From contig JAKSJK010000006.1 of assembly GCA_024398095.1 (NCBI GenBank), forward strand, positions 1 through 56,494: a stretch of 56,494 bases of DNA. The letters run 5' to 3'. A program made the translations under genes and the position numbers. The notes beneath the pieces were generated by a model that was not told where the DNA came from, made no database searches, and was given only the letters and a program-made list of their open reading frames with translations. Position 1 is the first letter of the stretch. Every line of letters starts with the position of its first letter. Shown in pieces: positions 42,773-52,414 of this stretch. The DNA is from Bacteroidales bacterium. Lineage in GTDB: Bacteria > Bacteroidota > Bacteroidia > Bacteroidales > UBA932.

Positions 42773-42802
42773 TTGGGGTGCGGGAAAGAATAAATACTTT
42801 TG
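42773..42802 (+). promoter_or_regulatory. Promoter of the MFS-SusCDEF operon
   Basis: TTG (42773-42775), 19 bases, TACTTTTG (42795-42802): a good Bacteroidota promoter, 26 bases before the ATG at 42829. Confidence 0.65.
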
Positions 42803-42828
42803 CCTCCGTAACACTATAAACAAAACCG

Positions 42829-44175
42829 ATGTCTGCAAAACGCAATCTATCCTTTGGACAGATGTTCAACCTGAGTTTCGGGTTTTTCGGGGTCCAGATC
42901 GCATATTCTCTCCAGAGCGCCAATATCAGCCGCATTTTTGCCACGCTGGGAGCCGATCCGCACAATCTCAGCTATTTCTGGCTGCTCCCGCCGCTGATGG
43001 GAATGCTTGTACAGCCTCTCGTGGGAAAATGGTCCGACAAGACCTGGTGTGGCCGGATGGGACGCCGAAAGCCATATCTGCTCATAGGCGCCATCGTGGC
43101 CGTCATTGTCATGGCTCTCCTGCCTAATGCAGGCAGCCTCAGCCTTTCCACCGCTTACACGATCCTCGGCCTCGACATGGCCATGTGGTTCGGCATTTTC
43201 GCGCTAATGTTCCTGGATACATCCATCAATATGGCCATGCAGCCGTTCAAGATGATGGTGGGAGACCTCGTGAACGAAGAGCAGAAGGGTACAGCCTATT
43301 CGATCCAGAGCTTCCTCTGCAATGCGGGAAGCCTCGTGGGCTATCTCTTCCCGATTTTCTTCACCTGGGTCGGCATCAGCAACACCGCGGAGCCCGGCAT
43401 CGTTCCGGATTCGGTGAAGTGGAGTTTCTATGTGGGTGCCGCCATCCTCATACTCTGCGTCCTCTACACCTTCCTCACCGTGAAGGAGATGGATCCTCAG
43501 GAGTACTCCCAGTTCCACGGAATCAAGGCGGAAAAGGTGGAAAAGAAGGAAGGTTTCCTGAAGCTCCTCGTCAATGCTCCGAAGACATTCTGGACTGTCG
43601 GTCTTGTGCAGTTCTTCTGCTGGGCCGCCTTCATGTACATGTGGACCTACACCAACGGCACGATCGCAATCAATGCCTTCGGCTCTCCTGTGGATGCTTC
43701 CGGTGCCCCGCTGACAGAATCACCGGAGTATCAGGCTGCAGGAAACTGGGTAGGTGTGCTTTTTGCCGTGCAGGCTGTCGGCTCGCTCGTCTGGGCTCTG
43801 CTGCTGCCTAAGTTCCGCACGAACAGGATGGCCTACATCGTCAGCCTGCTTATCGGAGCGGTCGGTTTCGCAAGTGCCGCCTTCCTTCACAACCAGTATG
43901 CCCTCTTCGCATCATATTTCCTGATCGGATTCGCCTGGGCTGCAATGCTGGCTCTGCCGTTCACCCTTCTGACCAACTCTCTTTCTGGTGAACACATGGG
44001 TACTTACCTCGGTCTCTTCAACTGCACCATCTGCCTCCCTCAGATTGTGGCGGCATCTCTCGGCGGACTCATTTTGAAAGCCGTGGGCGGCGTGCAGGCG
44101 TACATGCTCGTGACAGCAGGCGTATTCCTTGTTCTGGGTGCCCTGAGTGTGCTGACCGTCAATGAAAAGAAATAG
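42829..44175 (+). CDS. MFS sugar transporter of the GPH/SLC45-like group
   Basis: A 448-residue inner-membrane transporter with about 12 membrane helices. The N-terminal FGQMFNLSFGFFGVQIAYSLQ and the loop signature KWSDKTWCGRMGRRKPYLLIG after helix 2 are typical of maltose/sucrose-type symporters found in Bacteroidota glycan loci. The conserved aspartate in WSDKTW and the GRRKP loop are intact. It probably imports short oligosaccharides such as maltodextrins from periplasm to cytoplasm, where MalQ could use them. It heads the operon; SusC follows 41 bases later with no promoter box in the gap. Confidence 0.9.
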   Translation: MSAKRNLSFGQMFNLSFGFFGVQIAYSLQSANISRIFATLGADPHNLSYFWLLPPLMGMLVQPLVGKWSDKTWCGRMGRRKPYLLIGAIVAVIVMALLPNAGSLSLSTAYTILGLDMAMWFGIFALMFLDTSINMAMQPFKMMVGDLVNEEQKGTAYSIQSFLCNAGSLVGYLFPIFFTWVGISNTAEPGIVPDSVKWSFYVGAAILILCVLYTFLTVKEMDPQEYSQFHGIKAEKVEKKEGFLKLLVNAPKTFWTVGLVQFFCWAAFMYMWTYTNGTIAINAFGSPVDASGAPLTESPEYQAAGNWVGVLFAVQAVGSLVWALLLPKFRTNRMAYIVSLLIGAVGFASAAFLHNQYALFASYFLIGFAWAAMLALPFTLLTNSLSGEHMGTYLGLFNCTICLPQIVAASLGGLILKAVGGVQAYMLVTAGVFLVLGALSVLTVNEKK

Positions 44176-44216
44176 CAATTCAATTGCATATATATTCAAT
44201 TCAAACTACTAACAAT

Positions 44217-47198
44217 ATGAACAGCAAAATCGCAAGAATCGCTGCCACATTGCTCGCGGGAATCGTGAGTGTGTCACTTTCGGCACAGAGCTACACGATC
44301 AAGGGTAATGTGACAGATGCGGTAGGCCCGGTAATCGGTGCTACCGTAATCGAGCAGGGTACTGCCAACGGAGTCTCAACAGGACTTGACGGCGAGTATG
44401 TACTCACAGTTTCCAGCAAGGATGCGATTGTCGAGATCAGCTGCATTGGCTATGCCACTCAGTCGTTCGCGGCGTCTGCAGTCCCTGCAAATGTCGTTCT
44501 TTCCGAGGACGCAACTTTCCTCGATGACGTTGTTGTCATCGGTTATGGTACAGTAAAGAAAGGCGATCTCACCGGTTCCGTTGCAACAGTCAAGGCTGAC
44601 GAGGTGAACAAGGGTGTGGCTACATCACCTTCAGACCTGCTCAAGGGCAAGTCTGCCGGCGTTGTCGTAACTCCGGGTAACGGTGCTCCCGGTTCCGGAT
44701 CTACCATCCGTATCCGTGGCGGCTCATCCCTTTCCGCAAACAACGACCCTCTCATCGTCATCGACGGTCTCCCTGTGAGCAACGAGGGCATCAGCGGCAT
44801 GGCTGACGCGCTTTCTTCAATCAACCCTGGCGACATCGAGTCATTCACCGTCCTCAAGGATGCTTCTGCAACCGCAATCTACGGTTCACGTGCATCAAAC
44901 GGTGTCATCGTGATCACCACCAAGAAGGGCAGCAAGTTCTCTTCAAAGATTCCTAAGATTGCTCTCGACTTCACCACTTCACTTGCAACTCCTGCAAAGT
45001 ACGTGGACATGATGACCGGCGACGAGGTAAGGGCTGCTGTCGCTTCTCTCTACGGTGAGGATTCCGACGCATACAAGGCTCTCGGAACCGAAAATACCAA
45101 CTGGCAGAAGGAAATCTACAGGCTCGCCCCTTCATATGAGGCAAATCTCAGCGTGACCGGCAAGGTCGGCATGGGTGCGGCAGGATATCTTCCTTACCGT
45201 GTGTCTGGCGGTTTCATCTATCAGGACGGTATCCTCAAGACCGGTAACATGAGCAGGGGAACTCTCGCACTGAACCTCTCTCCATCCTTCCTCGACGACC
45301 ATCTCACCGTGGCTCTCAACGGTAAGGGCACTTTTGCAAAGAACCGCTTCGCAAACGCCGATGCAGTGGGCAACGCCCTCCATTACGATCCGACCAAGCC
45401 TGTATATGACGAGCTTGGCAACAACGGCTACACCACCTGGTACGACGGTGCCGGCAACATGAACACCATGGCAACCCAGAACCCTGTCGCCCTGCTTGAG
45501 GAGAAGGTCGACCTCTCTCATGCAAACCGTTTCATCGGCAGCGCACAGGTAGACTACAAGGTACATGGCTTCGAGGACCTCAGGCTCAACCTCAGCCTCG
45601 GTATGGACTATGCAAAGTCAAACGGCACTGTTGACGTGCCTACCGGCGCAGAGCAGTCCTTCCACAGCACCCAGCAGTCAGGTTCCGGTTTCCACACCGA
45701 CTACGACTACACCCGTATGGACCAGACTCTCGAGGCTTATGCCGCTTATGCTCATGACTTTACAGGCGGACACCACTTCGATGCAATGGCCGGCTACTCA
45801 TGGCAGCACTTCTGGAATGCTTCCAACAACAAGACTTACAAGCTTACCACTTCCGAGGTGCTTTCGGATACCCATCCTAAGTCAGAATACTTCCTCGTGT
45901 CATTCTTCGGCCGTGTGAACTATGGATACGACAACAGGTACATGGTAACCGCAACCCTCCGTCGTGACGGTACCTCACGTTTCCAGAACAACAAGTGGGG
46001 CCTCTTCCCATCAGTCGCATTGGGCTGGAACATCAAGAACGAGTCATTCCTCAAGAATGTAGAGCCTCTGTCAGCCCTCAAGCTCCGTCTCTCATGGGGC
46101 CAGACCGGACAGCAGGACATCAACGCGGGTAACTATCCTACCCTCGCTACCTATTATACAAACCTCATCGGCAGCCAGTATCAGTTCGGCGGCGTGGCAA
46201 TCACTCCTGTCACCGCCCTCGGTTACAATGCCGACCTCAAGTGGGAGACTACCACCACCTACAACGTGGCTCTCGACTACGGCTTCTTCAACGACCGTCT
46301 CACCGGTAGCCTCGACTTCTATGCAAGGTACACCAAGGACCTCATCAACTACATTCCTGTCCCTGCACTTTCCAACCTCACCAACTACCTGTCATCCAAC
46401 ATCGGTGACCTCCGCAACATCGGTTTCGAGTTCGAGGTGAATGCAATTCCTGTACAGACCAGGGACTGGAACTGGACCATCGGTGCCAACTTCGCCTACA
46501 ACAAGAACACCATCACCAAGCTTACCGCTTCAGAGAATGACAAGACCGGCGTAGAGACCGGTGGCATCGCAGGTGGTGTCGGCAATATGATCCAGATGCA
46601 TCAGGTAGGTTTCCCTACTTCCGCATACTATGTTTACCAGCAGGTTTACGACAAGGAGACCGGCAAACCTATTCCGGGCGCCTATGTCGACCGCAACGGC
46701 AACGGCAGATTTGACGCAGACGACAGGTATTTCTTCCACAAGCCTGCACATGACGTGACCGTCGGTCTCAACACCCAGGTTAGCTGGAAGAACCTCACCC
46801 TCGCCCTTTCAGGACATGGTGGATTCGGTGGCTGGAACTACAACAACGTGCAGTCCGAGAACGAGAAGCTCGTGGACCTCTGGACCAACAGCTTCGTAAG
46901 CAACCGTATCGACGGTGCCCTCAACAACGGCTTCAAGAACGGTGAGTTCTACTCTGACTACTATGTTCAGGATGCTTCATTCTTCAAGATTGACAACATC
47001 ACCCTCAGCTACACCTTCCCATCACTTTGCAAGATCGTCGATGACCGTTCTCTCGGAATGAACGTATTCTTCACAGTGCAGAACGTGGCTACCATCACCA
47101 AGTACAAGGGTATTGACCCAGAGGTCTTCGGCGGTATCGATGGCTACATCTATCCGCGCCCAAGAACCTTCGTTCTCGGTGTCAAGTTCAACTTCTAA
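44217..47198 (+). CDS. SusC-type TonB-dependent outer-membrane transporter (second locus)
   Basis: A 993-residue SusC/RagA protein that imports oligosaccharides through the outer membrane. It has a signal peptide (IAATLLAGIVSVSLSAQ), a carboxypeptidase-like domain (IKGNVTDAVGPVIGATVIEQG), a plug with VIDGLPVS and VLKDASATAIYGSRASNGVIVITTKKG, and a barrel ending in FVLGVKFNF. I use the ATG at 44217 because the longer frame from 44184 delays the signal peptide. Codon choice is strongly biased, which suggests high expression. Its SusD partner follows 15 bases later. Confidence 0.97.
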   Translation: MNSKIARIAATLLAGIVSVSLSAQSYTIKGNVTDAVGPVIGATVIEQGTANGVSTGLDGEYVLTVSSKDAIVEISCIGYATQSFAASAVPANVVLSEDATFLDDVVVIGYGTVKKGDLTGSVATVKADEVNKGVATSPSDLLKGKSAGVVVTPGNGAPGSGSTIRIRGGSSLSANNDPLIVIDGLPVSNEGISGMADALSSINPGDIESFTVLKDASATAIYGSRASNGVIVITTKKGSKFSSKIPKIALDFTTSLATPAKYVDMMTGDEVRAAVASLYGEDSDAYKALGTENTNWQKEIYRLAPSYEANLSVTGKVGMGAAGYLPYRVSGGFIYQDGILKTGNMSRGTLALNLSPSFLDDHLTVALNGKGTFAKNRFANADAVGNALHYDPTKPVYDELGNNGYTTWYDGAGNMNTMATQNPVALLEEKVDLSHANRFIGSAQVDYKVHGFEDLRLNLSLGMDYAKSNGTVDVPTGAEQSFHSTQQSGSGFHTDYDYTRMDQTLEAYAAYAHDFTGGHHFDAMAGYSWQHFWNASNNKTYKLTTSEVLSDTHPKSEYFLVSFFGRVNYGYDNRYMVTATLRRDGTSRFQNNKWGLFPSVALGWNIKNESFLKNVEPLSALKLRLSWGQTGQQDINAGNYPTLATYYTNLIGSQYQFGGVAITPVTALGYNADLKWETTTTYNVALDYGFFNDRLTGSLDFYARYTKDLINYIPVPALSNLTNYLSSNIGDLRNIGFEFEVNAIPVQTRDWNWTIGANFAYNKNTITKLTASENDKTGVETGGIAGGVGNMIQMHQVGFPTSAYYVYQQVYDKETGKPIPGAYVDRNGNGRFDADDRYFFHKPAHDVTVGLNTQVSWKNLTLALSGHGGFGGWNYNNVQSENEKLVDLWTNSFVSNRIDGALNNGFKNGEFYSDYYVQDASFFKIDNITLSYTFPSLCKIVDDRSLGMNVFFTVQNVATITKYKGIDPEVFGGIDGYIYPRPRTFVLGVKFNF

Positions 47199-47213
47199 TC
47201 CGTCAATGAAGAA

Positions 47214-48782
47214 ATGAAAACAATCAGAAACATCATAAGCGCAGCTGCTGCGGCCGTGGTACTGTCACTTTCATCCTGCGTGGGTGATCTCAACGTGACT
47301 CCTATCGACCCTAACATGAACACTGCAGACAAGGCACTCGTGACAGAGGATGACTTCGTTGCATTCCTCGCACAGGTCTACACCGGTTTCTCTACCAGTG
47401 GATCCTACGGCCCTAACGGTGACTGCAACATTTCCGGAGTGGACGGCGGTTACAGCCAGTATCTCCGTGGCCTCTATCATCTTGAGGAGCTTACCACCGA
47501 CGTATCTGTGTGCGGCTGGTCAGACAAGACCATCGCAGACCTCCACGCAATGTGCTGGACTACCACCGATATCTTCGTATACTCCATCTACACCCGTATC
47601 TTCTACCAGGTTGCGATGTGCAACGAGTTCATCCGCCAGGCGAATGCCACCAGCGTCGAAATGGCTGACAAGGCGGAATACATCGCCGAGGCAAGGGCTC
47701 TCAGAGCATATTGCTGGCTCCACGCCATCGACCTCTTCGGCAATGTTCCATTTGCAGACGAGACTTCTGTCGTAGGTGCCGCCCTTCCTGAGCAGATCAG
47801 CCGTGCCGACCTCTTCAAATACATTGAAAAAGAGTGTCAGGAACTCCTCGAGTCCGATCTCTCAGAGGCAGTCGGCAACTACAGGTACGAGCGTGCAAAC
47901 AAGGACTTCGTGAGAATGGTGCTTGCAAAGCTCTATCTCAATGCCGAGGTATTCATCGGTGAGAAGAAGTACGACGAGTGTGCCAAGGTCCTCAAGTCCA
48001 TCAACGGCTACAGCCTCCACAACAAGTATCAGGAGCTCTTCCTCGCCGACAACAACGTGACTTCACAGGACGAGATCATCTTCGCCTTCCAGTTCGACGG
48101 CAAGCTCACCCAGAGCTACGGTGGTACAAACTACATCATCTTCGCATCTACCGGTGGCAAGATGGACGCCGCTTCAGTGGGCATCTCTTCAGGTTGGGGC
48201 GGTATCCGCGCAACCCCTGAGTTCTATGATCTCTTCCCATCAGGTGACGCCCGCGCTCTCTTCTACACCGGTTCCGGTGACGAGGATGACCAGCAGAAGG
48301 ACATCGTAAACATCTCTGACTTCAAGTATGGCTATGCAACCATGAAGTTCAAGAATATCAACTCCGACGGCACCGCAGGCCAGGAGCTGGGCTTTGTCGA
48401 CACAGATTTCCCTGTATTCCGCTATGCTGACGTGCTCCTCATGCTTGCAGAGTGCGGTCTCCGCGGCTGCTCCGAGGTGACCAAGACCCAGGGCACAGGC
48501 TACATCAACCAGGTGCGCGGCCGTGCAGGTATCGGCAACCTCGATGACAGCAGCTTCACAGAGCAGGAACTCATCAACGAGCGTGGACGTGAGCTCTATC
48601 AGGAGTGCTGGAGACGTCAGGACCTCATCCGTTTCGGCATGTTCACTACCAACAAGTACATCTGGCAGTGGAAGGGTGGCGTTCACGATGGCCGTGCCGT
48701 CTCTGACCACCTCAATCTTTTCCCGATCCCTGAGTCTGACCGTATCGCGAACTCCAAGCTCGCTCAGAATGCCGGTTATTAA
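47214..48782 (+). CDS. SusD/RagB surface lipoprotein (second locus)
   Basis: A 522-residue lipoprotein (lipobox SLSSC, Cys22) forming the lid and ligand-binding partner of the adjacent SusC. The family core is clear: YIAEARALRAYCWLHAIDLFGNVPFADE, FVRMVLAKLYLNAEVFIG, FPVFRYADVLLMLAECGLRG, then LINERGRELYQECWRRQDLIRFG and LFPIPESDRIANSKLAQN. The length is standard for starch-type SusD proteins, and the sequence resembles that group, but substrate cannot be proven from it. It is 15 bases after SusC and 19 before the SusE-like gene. Confidence 0.96.
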   Translation: MKTIRNIISAAAAAVVLSLSSCVGDLNVTPIDPNMNTADKALVTEDDFVAFLAQVYTGFSTSGSYGPNGDCNISGVDGGYSQYLRGLYHLEELTTDVSVCGWSDKTIADLHAMCWTTTDIFVYSIYTRIFYQVAMCNEFIRQANATSVEMADKAEYIAEARALRAYCWLHAIDLFGNVPFADETSVVGAALPEQISRADLFKYIEKECQELLESDLSEAVGNYRYERANKDFVRMVLAKLYLNAEVFIGEKKYDECAKVLKSINGYSLHNKYQELFLADNNVTSQDEIIFAFQFDGKLTQSYGGTNYIIFASTGGKMDAASVGISSGWGGIRATPEFYDLFPSGDARALFYTGSGDEDDQQKDIVNISDFKYGYATMKFKNINSDGTAGQELGFVDTDFPVFRYADVLLMLAECGLRGCSEVTKTQGTGYINQVRGRAGIGNLDDSSFTEQELINERGRELYQECWRRQDLIRFGMFTTNKYIWQWKGGVHDGRAVSDHLNLFPIPESDRIANSKLAQNAGY

Positions 48783-48801
48783 TGGATAGAATCGAATAAT
48801 T

Positions 48802-49950
48802 ATGAAAGCAATATACAGAATATCAATTCTTCTGGCGGGCCTCGCTGTAATGGCTTCCTGCCAGAAAGATGAAAAGCCGGTGCTCAATCCGGAGGCGGAG
48901 GGCTTCACTCTCTACACTCCTTCCGTTGCGGCAAACCAGCTCAGCCTCGTGGACTCCAAGTCGATCGAGTTCGTATGCGCAGGCCAGCCTGATTACGGCT
49001 TCACCGCCCCTGTAACCTACCAGCTTCTGATTTCCCTCACCGGAAACTTCGAGAACGAGGCTGAGTACAAGACTCTCAGCACTACCGCCGAGAATCCCAA
49101 GTTCACAGTCGATCCAGCAGAGATGGCAGCCGAACTTACCACTCTTTCCGGCAAGGAAGAGTCCGAGTTCCCATATGTGACAAAGGTATACTGCCGCGCC
49201 AAGGCATTCATCACCGGAACCGACAAGTCGAGCATGAGCGGTGAGCCTGTCGGCGTCGCATACTCCAACGTGGTTACCCTTGAAAAGGTATATCTCACTT
49301 ATGCCCTTGCACCTCTGGCAGCTCCTGACGCACTCTACATGGTAGGTGCCATGAACGATTGGGATTGGGCCAAGTCTTACGAAATGGTCGTTACCTATGA
49401 TAATAACGGCACATTCTGGAGAATCGTCCACTTCAACGCAAACGACGGCTTCAAGGTGAACACCGCAAAGGCATGGGATGGCGGCGAGCAGGGCTATGCA
49501 GGCTTCGAAGGCCGCATCACCGACAACGCTTCTTCCGGTATCACCAAGTCTGACGACGGCAACCTCGTCATCGCAAATGCCGGCTGGTATATGATTACCA
49601 TCAAGGCAACCCCTTCAGGACGCAAGCTCGAGTACTCCATGACTATCGACGAGCCTAAGGTATGGCTCATCGGCGGTTGCGCAGGCGACCAGTGGGATCT
49701 CCTTGACCAGTGGCTCTTCACCGTTCCTACTACCGCAGACGGCGAGTTCGTTTCACCGGCATTCAGTGCAGACAGCGAAGTACGTGCATGCGTAAAGATC
49801 GCCGGCGAGGACTGGTGGCATTCAGAGTTCATCGTCATCAGCGGCAAGATCGCTTACCGCGGCAAGGGTGGTGACCAGGACCGTGTGAACGGCAAGGCAG
49901 GCCAGAAGCTCTATCTGGACTTCACTGCAGGTACCGGCAGCATCAAATAA
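48802..49950 (+). CDS. SusE-like surface glycan-binding lipoprotein
   Basis: A 382-residue lipoprotein (VMASC, Cys20). The N-terminal Ig-like SusE domain (about 30-165) is followed by two carbohydrate-binding modules of the SusE/SusF type. The first starts at LYMVGAMNDWDWAKSYEM (about 174) and the second at VWLIGGCAGDQWDLLDQW. The paired tryptophans in these motifs are the usual aromatic platform for alpha-glucan binding. It should sit on the cell surface and hold polysaccharide near the SusCD complex. No catalytic motif is present. Confidence 0.88.
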   Translation: MKAIYRISILLAGLAVMASCQKDEKPVLNPEAEGFTLYTPSVAANQLSLVDSKSIEFVCAGQPDYGFTAPVTYQLLISLTGNFENEAEYKTLSTTAENPKFTVDPAEMAAELTTLSGKEESEFPYVTKVYCRAKAFITGTDKSSMSGEPVGVAYSNVVTLEKVYLTYALAPLAAPDALYMVGAMNDWDWAKSYEMVVTYDNNGTFWRIVHFNANDGFKVNTAKAWDGGEQGYAGFEGRITDNASSGITKSDDGNLVIANAGWYMITIKATPSGRKLEYSMTIDEPKVWLIGGCAGDQWDLLDQWLFTVPTTADGEFVSPAFSADSEVRACVKIAGEDWWHSEFIVISGKIAYRGKGGDQDRVNGKAGQKLYLDFTAGTGSIK

Positions 49951-49956
49951 TCTTAA

Positions 49957-51291
49957 ATGAAGACTGTTATGAAAAAGATAGCAATTATCGCAAGCGCAGT
50001 GGCAGGCCTCTTCCTGCTTTCCTGCACCCCGGGCGACTATGGCATCAAGCCGGAAAGCCCAATTCATTACGATGCTCCGGAGGCTGTGACCATCTCTACC
50101 GACATAGTCGTTACTCCGGTAGCTGAGATCAAACTCGCAGACGTAAGCGAGCAGGAGGTTGTCGTAGCCCCATACACCGCAGAACTTCCAGAGGGACAGT
50201 CGATCAATTATGTGAAGCTCACCCTCAAGGCTGTCGATGCCGAGAAGCCTGTCGATCATGTCTTCGAACTCAACGCTGACGGCAAGATTGCCAAGGCAGA
50301 GCTCCAGTCGATGGTTACCGAGGACTACGGCAAGGACCTCGAGCCTCGCTCATACAAGGCATCCGTTGTCATTTCAGTGGTTGTTGACGGCGTTTCCGCA
50401 ATTGACAGCCGCGAGTTCGAGGCAGTTCTCAAGATCACTCCTACCTCTGAGGTATGGGGTCTTGTAGGCTCCATCACCGGCTTCAGCTGGGATAACGACG
50501 CCGAGCTCAAGAAGGTATGCCCGGGCGTATGGGTAAGTGACGTAATCGAGGTTACCGGCGAGTTCAAGCTTCGTTTCGGCCGCGCATGGGATCAAAACCG
50601 CGGCGGTACCTTCGTGGCTGCAGGTCAGCCATTCGCAGTTACCAACAACGGCAGCAACATCTCCGTTCCTGCAGGCAAGTATCAGGTAATCTTCCGCGAA
50701 GCAAGCAACCAGGTTATCCTCAACCCTGCTTCAGGCTGGGGCGTGATAGGCGCTTTCGCCGGTTCAAGCTGGAATTGGGACCTCTTCCTCTCGGCAGACG
50801 GCTGCTCAGAGTTCTTTGCTGTGGCAAAGGGTGAGGACTGCCAGGTCAAGCTCCGCAAGGACGCTGACTGGGGAACCAACCTCGGCGGTACCTTCGCAGG
50901 CTACGACAAGGAGTGCGTCGAAAGCGGTGACAACATCTCCCTCAAGAACGACGCTGATAGCAAGGTGGTAAGACTCAAGCTCGTTTCCAACAAGGTGACT
51001 GTAGAGACTCCTGCCTGGGCTCTCATCGGCCAGGTAGAGGGCAGCGGCTGGGATATGGATTATCCTATGTACGAGACCGCTCCAGGCAACTGGGTAGGTA
51101 TCTACACCATCCAGAAGGAGTTCAAGCTCCGCGCTCATTGCGACTGGACAGTGAACATGGGTGGCACCCTTGCAGCTCTCGGTACTCCATTTGCTCCGGG
51201 CGGTGACAACATCATTGTTCCGGAAGAAGGCCGGTATATGGTTGTATTCAACAGCACTGCCAACACCATTACCGTAACCAAGGCTGAATAA
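49957..51291 (+). CDS. SusF-like surface glycan-binding lipoprotein with three tandem modules
   Basis: A 444-residue lipoprotein (FLLSC) with an N-terminal beta-sandwich (about 35-160) and three tandem modules of about 90 residues. They begin WGLVGSITGFSWDND (about 167), WGVIGAFAGSSWNWD (about 261) and WALIGQVEGSGWDMD (about 354). Each repeats a later F/VKLR....W..N.GGT motif. These are SusE/SusF-type starch-binding modules and match the three-module layout of SusF. A second in-frame ATG at 49969 (residue 5) gives an equally good signal peptide. It ends just before a hairpin that separates it from the enzyme genes. Confidence 0.87.
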   Translation: MKTVMKKIAIIASAVAGLFLLSCTPGDYGIKPESPIHYDAPEAVTISTDIVVTPVAEIKLADVSEQEVVVAPYTAELPEGQSINYVKLTLKAVDAEKPVDHVFELNADGKIAKAELQSMVTEDYGKDLEPRSYKASVVISVVVDGVSAIDSREFEAVLKITPTSEVWGLVGSITGFSWDNDAELKKVCPGVWVSDVIEVTGEFKLRFGRAWDQNRGGTFVAAGQPFAVTNNGSNISVPAGKYQVIFREASNQVILNPASGWGVIGAFAGSSWNWDLFLSADGCSEFFAVAKGEDCQVKLRKDADWGTNLGGTFAGYDKECVESGDNISLKNDADSKVVRLKLVSNKVTVETPAWALIGQVEGSGWDMDYPMYETAPGNWVGIYTIQKEFKLRAHCDWTVNMGGTLAALGTPFAPGGDNIIVPEEGRYMVVFNSTANTITVTKAE

Positions 51292-51309
51292 GCCCCGTGA
51301 AATATGGCG

Positions 51310-51337
51310 ACCAGCACACTTTTACCGGTGTGCTGGT
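51310..51337 (+). terminator. Hairpin between binding-protein and enzyme genes
   Basis: A ten-pair perfect stem (arms 51310-51319 and 51328-51337) with an eight-base loop stands 18 bases after the SusF-like stop and 24 before the GH53 start. It lacks a T-tract. It may act as a leaky terminator or a 3' stabiliser that lowers enzyme expression relative to SusCDEF. Confidence 0.55.
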
Positions 51338-51361
51338 TGCTGATTACAAATCAAAGTTCAG

Positions 51362-52414
51362 ATGAAGAAGATTTTCCTCTATACGGCTGCAATAGTCATA
51401 AGCATGTCGTGCTCCTGTTCCAAGCCGGGATCAGGCTCCGGTGGTGACACTCCGGAACCTTCCGTGTCTTTCGTCAAAGGTGCCGACATCAGCTGGTACA
51501 CTGAAATGGAATCCAACGGATATAAGTTCTACAATGCCTCCGGAAAGGAGCGCTCTTGTCCTGAACTTATGAAGGAACTAGGTTTCAACGCCCTGAGATT
51601 CAGAGTGTGGGTGGATCCGGCCGACGACTGGTGCGGCAAGGAGGATCTTCTCGTCAAATGTCTGAAGGCCAAGGAGCTCGGGATGAAGATAATGGTAGAC
51701 TTCCATTATTCCGATTCCTGGGCCGACCCTGGCAAGCAGAATGTGCCGGCCGCCTGGTTAGGCAGTGACATCAACGGCCTTCTCACAGCAGTGAAGGAGC
51801 ACACCACCGACGTCCTCACCATGCTCCGGAATGCCGGTGTGGATGTGGCCTGGGTGCAGGTCGGAAATGAGGTCACAAACGGAATGCTTTGGGAGACGGG
51901 ACGCGTGAAAGGTTCCACCGCCGGGGCTTTCGCCCGTCTTTTCAATGCCGGAGCAAAGGCTGTCAAGGCCGTATACCCGGACGCCCAGGTCGTGATTCAC
52001 ACCGATAATGCGTGGAACTACGACACCCAGAAATGGTTCTACGACCTGATGGCAAGCAACAATGTCGCATACGACATCATAGGTCTGTCCCTCTACCCAT
52101 CATACTGGGACGACAAACTCGGCAACTATCTGCCTTGGGAAGAGAAAACCAAGGCTGCGGTTGAAAACATAGGCAAACTGAACGGACTCTTCCACAAGCC
52201 GGTAATGCTGGTGGAATTCGGTATGCCTGCATCATGGGCGGCGGAAGGAAAAGCGGCCCTGACGTATCTTCTTGAAAACCTGACAGAAGAGACTTATTTC
52301 AAAGGAATCTTCCTTTGGGAGCCTGAGTCCGAACATGACAGAAACGGATATGATTACGGTGCCTTCAACGGTGGCAAGCCGACTGAAGCACTCTCTCCAA
52401 TCTCAAAATATTGA
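51362..52414 (+). CDS. GH53 endo-beta-1,4-galactanase lipoprotein
   Basis: A 350-residue enzyme expected to cut beta-1,4-galactan (pectic arabinogalactan type I side chains). It has a lipoprotein signal (SMSCSCSK), then the GH53 opening FVKGADISWYTEMESNG, GFNALRFRVWVDP and MKIMVDFHYSDSWADPGKQ. The acid/base is Glu170 in VQVGNEVTNGMLW and the nucleophile Glu285 in VMLVEFGMP. Length and motif order are normal for the family. It is probably displayed on the outer membrane. Its presence in an operon otherwise looking alpha-glucan-directed is unexpected. It overlaps a possible TTG start of the next gene. Confidence 0.92.
   Translation: MKKIFLYTAAIVISMSCSCSKPGSGSGGDTPEPSVSFVKGADISWYTEMESNGYKFYNASGKERSCPELMKELGFNALRFRVWVDPADDWCGKEDLLVKCLKAKELGMKIMVDFHYSDSWADPGKQNVPAAWLGSDINGLLTAVKEHTTDVLTMLRNAGVDVAWVQVGNEVTNGMLWETGRVKGSTAGAFARLFNAGAKAVKAVYPDAQVVIHTDNAWNYDTQKWFYDLMASNNVAYDIIGLSLYPSYWDDKLGNYLPWEEKTKAAVENIGKLNGLFHKPVMLVEFGMPASWAAEGKAALTYLLENLTEETYFKGIFLWEPESEHDRNGYDYGAFNGGKPTEALSPISKY

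Noticed and set aside
44184-44216. Upstream ATG for the second SusC
   Set aside because: It adds 11 residues in front of a standard signal peptide; the ATG at 44217 is preferred.
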